In this document: in pieces, positions 62,901 through 64,000 of the stretch
Numbering within the stretch: the first letter of the stretch is position 1
Layout: every line of letters starts with the position of its first letter
NCBI RefSeq assembly: GCF_026559675.1
Contig: NZ_CP092891.1
Location: forward strand, 2,852,001 to 2,916,000
Source: Microbacterium oxydans
GTDB lineage: Bacteria; Actinomycetota; Actinomycetes; Actinomycetales; Microbacteriaceae
DNA length: 64,000 bases
Direction: 5' to 3'
The notes under the pieces: generated by a model
What the model saw: the letters and a program-made list of their open reading frames with translations, nothing else
Database searches by the model: none
Told to the model about the DNA's origin: nothing
Translations under genes and position numbers: made by a program

Positions 62901-63907
62901 ACGGTGCCGGTGGCCGACTCCGCGATCGCCGTGCCGGTGTAGGTCAGACGGATACCGCCGACTTCGGCGGGGTCCACTCCGGAGGGGAGCTCGGGCGTGG
63001 TGGCGGGAGGCCCGGGGACCCACTGCCACGTGCCGTCCGCCTGCTGCAGGTACAGGTCGACCTGCACCGCGTCGGCACCCGCCGGAAGCGCGGCGTTGCC
63101 GAAGCCGGTGAAGTCGGTGATGGTGAACGGGTTGCTCGCGTCGAGCGTCGCTGCGCCATCGCTCGCGGACGACGGCTCCTGCACGATCAGCTTCTCGACG
63201 GGGCCGTTCGAGGCGTTCTTGACCGCGAGGTCGATCGTGGAGGGCGAGCCGGGGTTGAAGCTCTGCGGCGACGGCGACCAGGCCTTGGTCACATCGACGT
63301 CGATGATCGCCGGCGTGATCACCGTGATGGTGGCGTCGTCCTTCGCCGGAGCGGAGTTGGTCGCCTCCGTCTGGGCCTCGTTGGTGATGGTCTGCGTGCC
63401 GGGAGGCAGGTCCGACGGCACCTGGAGCGTGATGGTCACGGTGAACGTCTGACCGTTCTGCAGGCCGGTGCCCACCGGAGCGCTGATGGCCCCGGTGAAG
63501 TCCACGTCGAGCACGGTGTCGGCGGTCACGATGGACGGCGCCGTGGTGCCGACGGCGCCGTCGACCGTCCATGTCACGTCGCGCGGAACGTTGGTGGCGG
63601 CGGGCTGCATCGCCACGTTCTGGATCGAGTAACCCGCGAGGCCGGCGGGAAGCGCGTCGTGCAGCTTCGCGTCCAGGCACGACTGCTCGGAGCAGTTCAC
63701 CGCGATCGTGTAGGTGAAGGGCTGGCCGGGCGAGACCTGAGCCGGCGAGACGCTCTTGGAGACTGTGAGGTACTCCGGGTCGCCCTCGGCCGCGACGGCG
63801 GCTCCTGTCGGAACGACCAATCCGGCGACGAGGAGCGCGATCGTGACGAGAGTGGCCCACACCCCCCGCGAGCGTCCGGCGATCATCGGCTTGCTGGTTG
63901 CGCGCAC
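56951..63907 (-). CDS. Giant LPXTG-type surface protein with DUF11-like and DUF5979-like repeats
   Basis: A 2318-residue exported protein. The signal peptide (about 1-40) has core VTIALLVAGLVVPTGAAVAA. Residues ~45-1800 are repeated Ig-like modules of the DUF11/adhesin type, seen as recurring K-x-(V/I)-xP starts (VSKSVSPAQVSPGQP, DVTKAWSPSPQSF, VALAKKIRPSGSVAPG, VRKSVTPTTPLHVPRAG). Four C-terminal repeats of 101-123 residues (about 1829-1940, 1941-2054, 2055-2155 and 2156-2278) are DUF5979-like, each with exactly two cysteines (one after GPF-x-F or an equivalent strand, one in an SC/KC-x-(V/I)-x-E turn). LPQTG (2279-2283), a membrane span and RRR end it, so sortase should link it to the wall. 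GTG start, with GAGGGG 8 bases upstream. No sortase gene is in the window. Confidence 0.87.
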   Translation of the reverse strand: MRATSKPMIAGRSRGVWATLVTIALLVAGLVVPTGAAVAAEGDPEYLTVSKSVSPAQVSPGQPFTYTIAVNCSEQSCLDAKLHDALPAGLAGYSIQNVAMQPAATNVPRDVTWTVDGAVGTTAPSIVTADTVLDVDFTGAISAPVGTGLQNGQTFTVTITLQVPSDLPPGTQTITNEAQTEATNSAPAKDDATITVITPAIIDVDVTKAWSPSPQSFNPGSPSTIDLAVKNASNGPVEKLIVQEPSSASDGAATLDASNPFTITDFTGFGNAALPAGADAVQVDLYLQQADGTWQWVPGPPATTPELPSGVDPAEVGGIRLTYTGTAIAESATGTVAIQVEQRDRHRNTDADLSKAVHAVDNVVVATAAVEGRDPVTDTATANYRVIPASIAAATSKSINPERIAAGDDAASRIVGTNTSDVGVNELRIADLDFFDDDIRFDGFTAAPTWPSDAEAGVLRYHPLDGSEPIEVALVDGTIPAAPSVPISGFELVFTATGGGIASGASSIVDFTIQTTEAAIGGAPERKVTNSATTSVLAQNGVDAEDTDTADLTLLEPKIDVALAKKIRPSGSVAPGEPVVTELAASLTTTSDYITPNKIIVEDAWTGTGGFWDGFNLSSIAPTQVPSNTVLTVEVQDENGAWRQLQVFPAQGQPHQVSMTAAQIAAALPGGVSIDDVRGIRFTFENTDPAGFAAGTTVTPYVISTARSDLRSGGPTVPGDDKPTDYLNTATTTGTGVTGSGTDLSDDATDEATATIETVANEGTIGIDKRWSEPTVSAQSGQLRGTTLSWRVDEGYGRVAITDPAPAADAFDPASAPGAVAGTVYDAFDLARIDAIPANSAPFSNGWYMQYDVVDAVELYRGGAWQTVTEPPGGWIQGGAFVGYVLTDAERADATGFRIALSPNDQARADAAAAGDPWVTAIGAGVGSSSAVRTFDLTWQIRDQKRSDGEWVVDDVVYNTADAGAVENTVRIDGQPLGTGPVATDADGDTIIITNPGPGVTVRKSVTPTTPLHVPRAGTDPTTYPTARFTLEARNDSVARASYIRVTDPPACADGDAMTVCQSAGTAAGAKSDPYTDDIEWLTAPGQGNPFERFDLRKVTISAAIADQVDLAASVVWLLRYADGDYSTGQTTAAAVNAMNAAALSDVVGVSVTFQGTDPAVSGGTITPANVLRVVMDTQLRPTLRSTGAAQTVAANERVGVANRVFAQSYDPILSDGRLTGARDAVAVTLTGGDLNVAPTKTVSPNALTEPTKGTPVTVTLGANQGTNPVSTLSPAEVRLTDDIAGSPEFWDAFDFTGLGAITPPAGADRVTVAVYGPFAADGSDEWVSSAPTTIAGATVPVAADRFGEIEGVRFSFSRADGAFFSPTVPAPRWSTTAAFTVQLREEHRGSGEAIALQGSVPNTVTVISDRLNGETSAEKSTSAAVALSPGTFRISVNKQVNDGLSHVATAGDSVPWDLSFTNTGTGYLTIDELRDLLPSHLVYLGDAPVYTPDPAGLLPEPASMVQDGSELVFAWPAGSRMAPGETFSVRILLQLQPGLGIGQQAINQMTVHTGENLESCTNSLAGGSVTGAWAADITTCGTTDYVTPANATSLFVVKGVRGERQGAILPGRPDVICQQNLVVTGGAYFRSPCAANSEIGGTDSWVLRAQNGGTSEMAEMVLFDQLPVAGDRSLISGASRGSAYRPQMLDDLAVNAPQGTTTVIEVTTSTGVCTGTWANLVNQTPCAQNGEVWTVADADTDWSVVSGIRVSLDFRTSTAGALTPGQFVDVTYSSTNVVASADDATGAPAVVPASDSFAWNQFGVKFRDADETRFQRIAPSPVGVHLVVGALRVDKQVTGPAADYAADAFRADVDCTIDGVPLDLGADAVLVLDEGDDFSRRIDGIPFGASCTVSEQGTTGSYGEASRSGSPTTVTIDQVTAPGDPVPSSAVVELVNTYEYSGLSVTKTVDTDAAAGVFGPFDFTLSCTSATGIPVTFAGGATELTFTLEDGETYTAPTNTIPARSTCEIAEVDSAAANGITVTGTGVTDLGDGTAEVEVGTTASAVSFTNSFDTGVLTVVKNVDGDGAPLYGAGPFTFSAVCTYRGQEILALEFELEANSMRSFGPYPTSTSCVVEEIGAGGATSTVLDPTDGTVTIGEGTDPAWTVTATNTFDLTSIVVTKKRIGDLDAEGADGPFTVELQCVLPTDGEDRPIAVPGGAVRELTAAGGYTAGYESLPVDAKCDIVETDAGTAVRTAITVTTSVDPATTTEGIRAAVDLTDAVAPTEVEVTNTFVKILPQTGLAGGVLLWTALLLLLGGGSFLLIRGVRRRTDSAAE

Positions 63908-64000
63908 AGCGGTATCCCCTCATCGGCGCTGACGATGTCAGCAGCGTCCCCAAGGGCCCCCGCCCCCAGTGGTGACGATCGGACCACGACGAAGGGGGCC
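63908..64000. promoter_or_regulatory. Upstream region of the surface-protein gene
   Basis: A 93-bp edge region with a GCTGAC-N3-GTCAGC repeat (63928-63942) and otherwise GC-rich DNA. No clear -10/-35 pair. The true promoter may be beyond the window. Confidence 0.3.

Overview
The window is high-GC chromosomal DNA from an actinobacterium, most likely Microbacterium or a close relative in the Microbacteriaceae. The evidence is the actinobacterial S10/spc/alpha ribosomal block, a short adenylate kinase next to map and a DsbA-like gene, RamB-type control of glyoxylate genes, a DevR/DevS-like pair, many TANNNT-N6/7-ATG (leaderless) starts, and a gene set matching the riboflavin-degradation cluster reported from Microbacterium maritypicum. 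I saw no tRNA, rRNA, insertion sequence, prophage or CRISPR array.

Left part (1-30.5 kb), mostly metabolic islands. 1-5.2 kb: a putrescine/GABA-type module (flavin amine oxidase, gabT) with a divergent PucR regulator and a universal stress protein. 5.2-10.3 kb: a phosphonate/phosphite-type ABC transporter operon (HAD phosphatase, phnD, phnC, two phnE, RpiR regulator) behind two tandem 11-bp PHO-box units that overlap a -35 element. 10.98-17.8 kb: a riboflavin catabolic locus with stand-alone riboflavin kinase, flavin reductase, PadR regulator, ribokinase, riboflavin-lyase-like LLM monooxygenase and an NMT1/THI5-type ABC importer. The two outward-facing operons share a 16-bp palindrome, TAGTCAA-N2-TTGACTA. 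18.0-20.6 kb: a DevR/DevS-like two-component pair with a GGGACC-type palindrome between the genes. 21.2-25.9 kb: ramB-like regulator, aceA and aceB (glyoxylate shunt). 26.4-28.1 kb: an Lrp/AsnC regulator divergent from alanine dehydrogenase, followed by an aspartate aminotransferase and small genes.

Middle part (30-39.6 kb): murB behind two MaoC/FAS1-like dehydratase genes, a TauE-type permease, and a tripartite tricarboxylate transporter (tctCBA). The tctCBA operon faces an unusual membrane regulator in which a CitA/DcuS-type sensor half is joined directly to the DNA-binding tail of a CitB/DcuR-type response regulator, with no kinase or receiver domain. An acyl-CoA ligase follows, and a bidirectional hairpin closes the section.

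Right part (39.7-56.2 kb) is the ribosomal protein super-operon on the minus strand: rpsJ to rplO, then secY-adk-map-dsbA-like, then infA-rpmJ-rpsM-rpsK-rpoA-rplQ. rpsN and rpsD are missing from their usual places, and those positions hold about 130-bp gaps with perfect hairpins. An 800-bp gene-free, hairpin-rich stretch separates this block from a 2318-residue LPXTG-type surface protein with four DUF5979-like repeats (56.9-63.9 kb).
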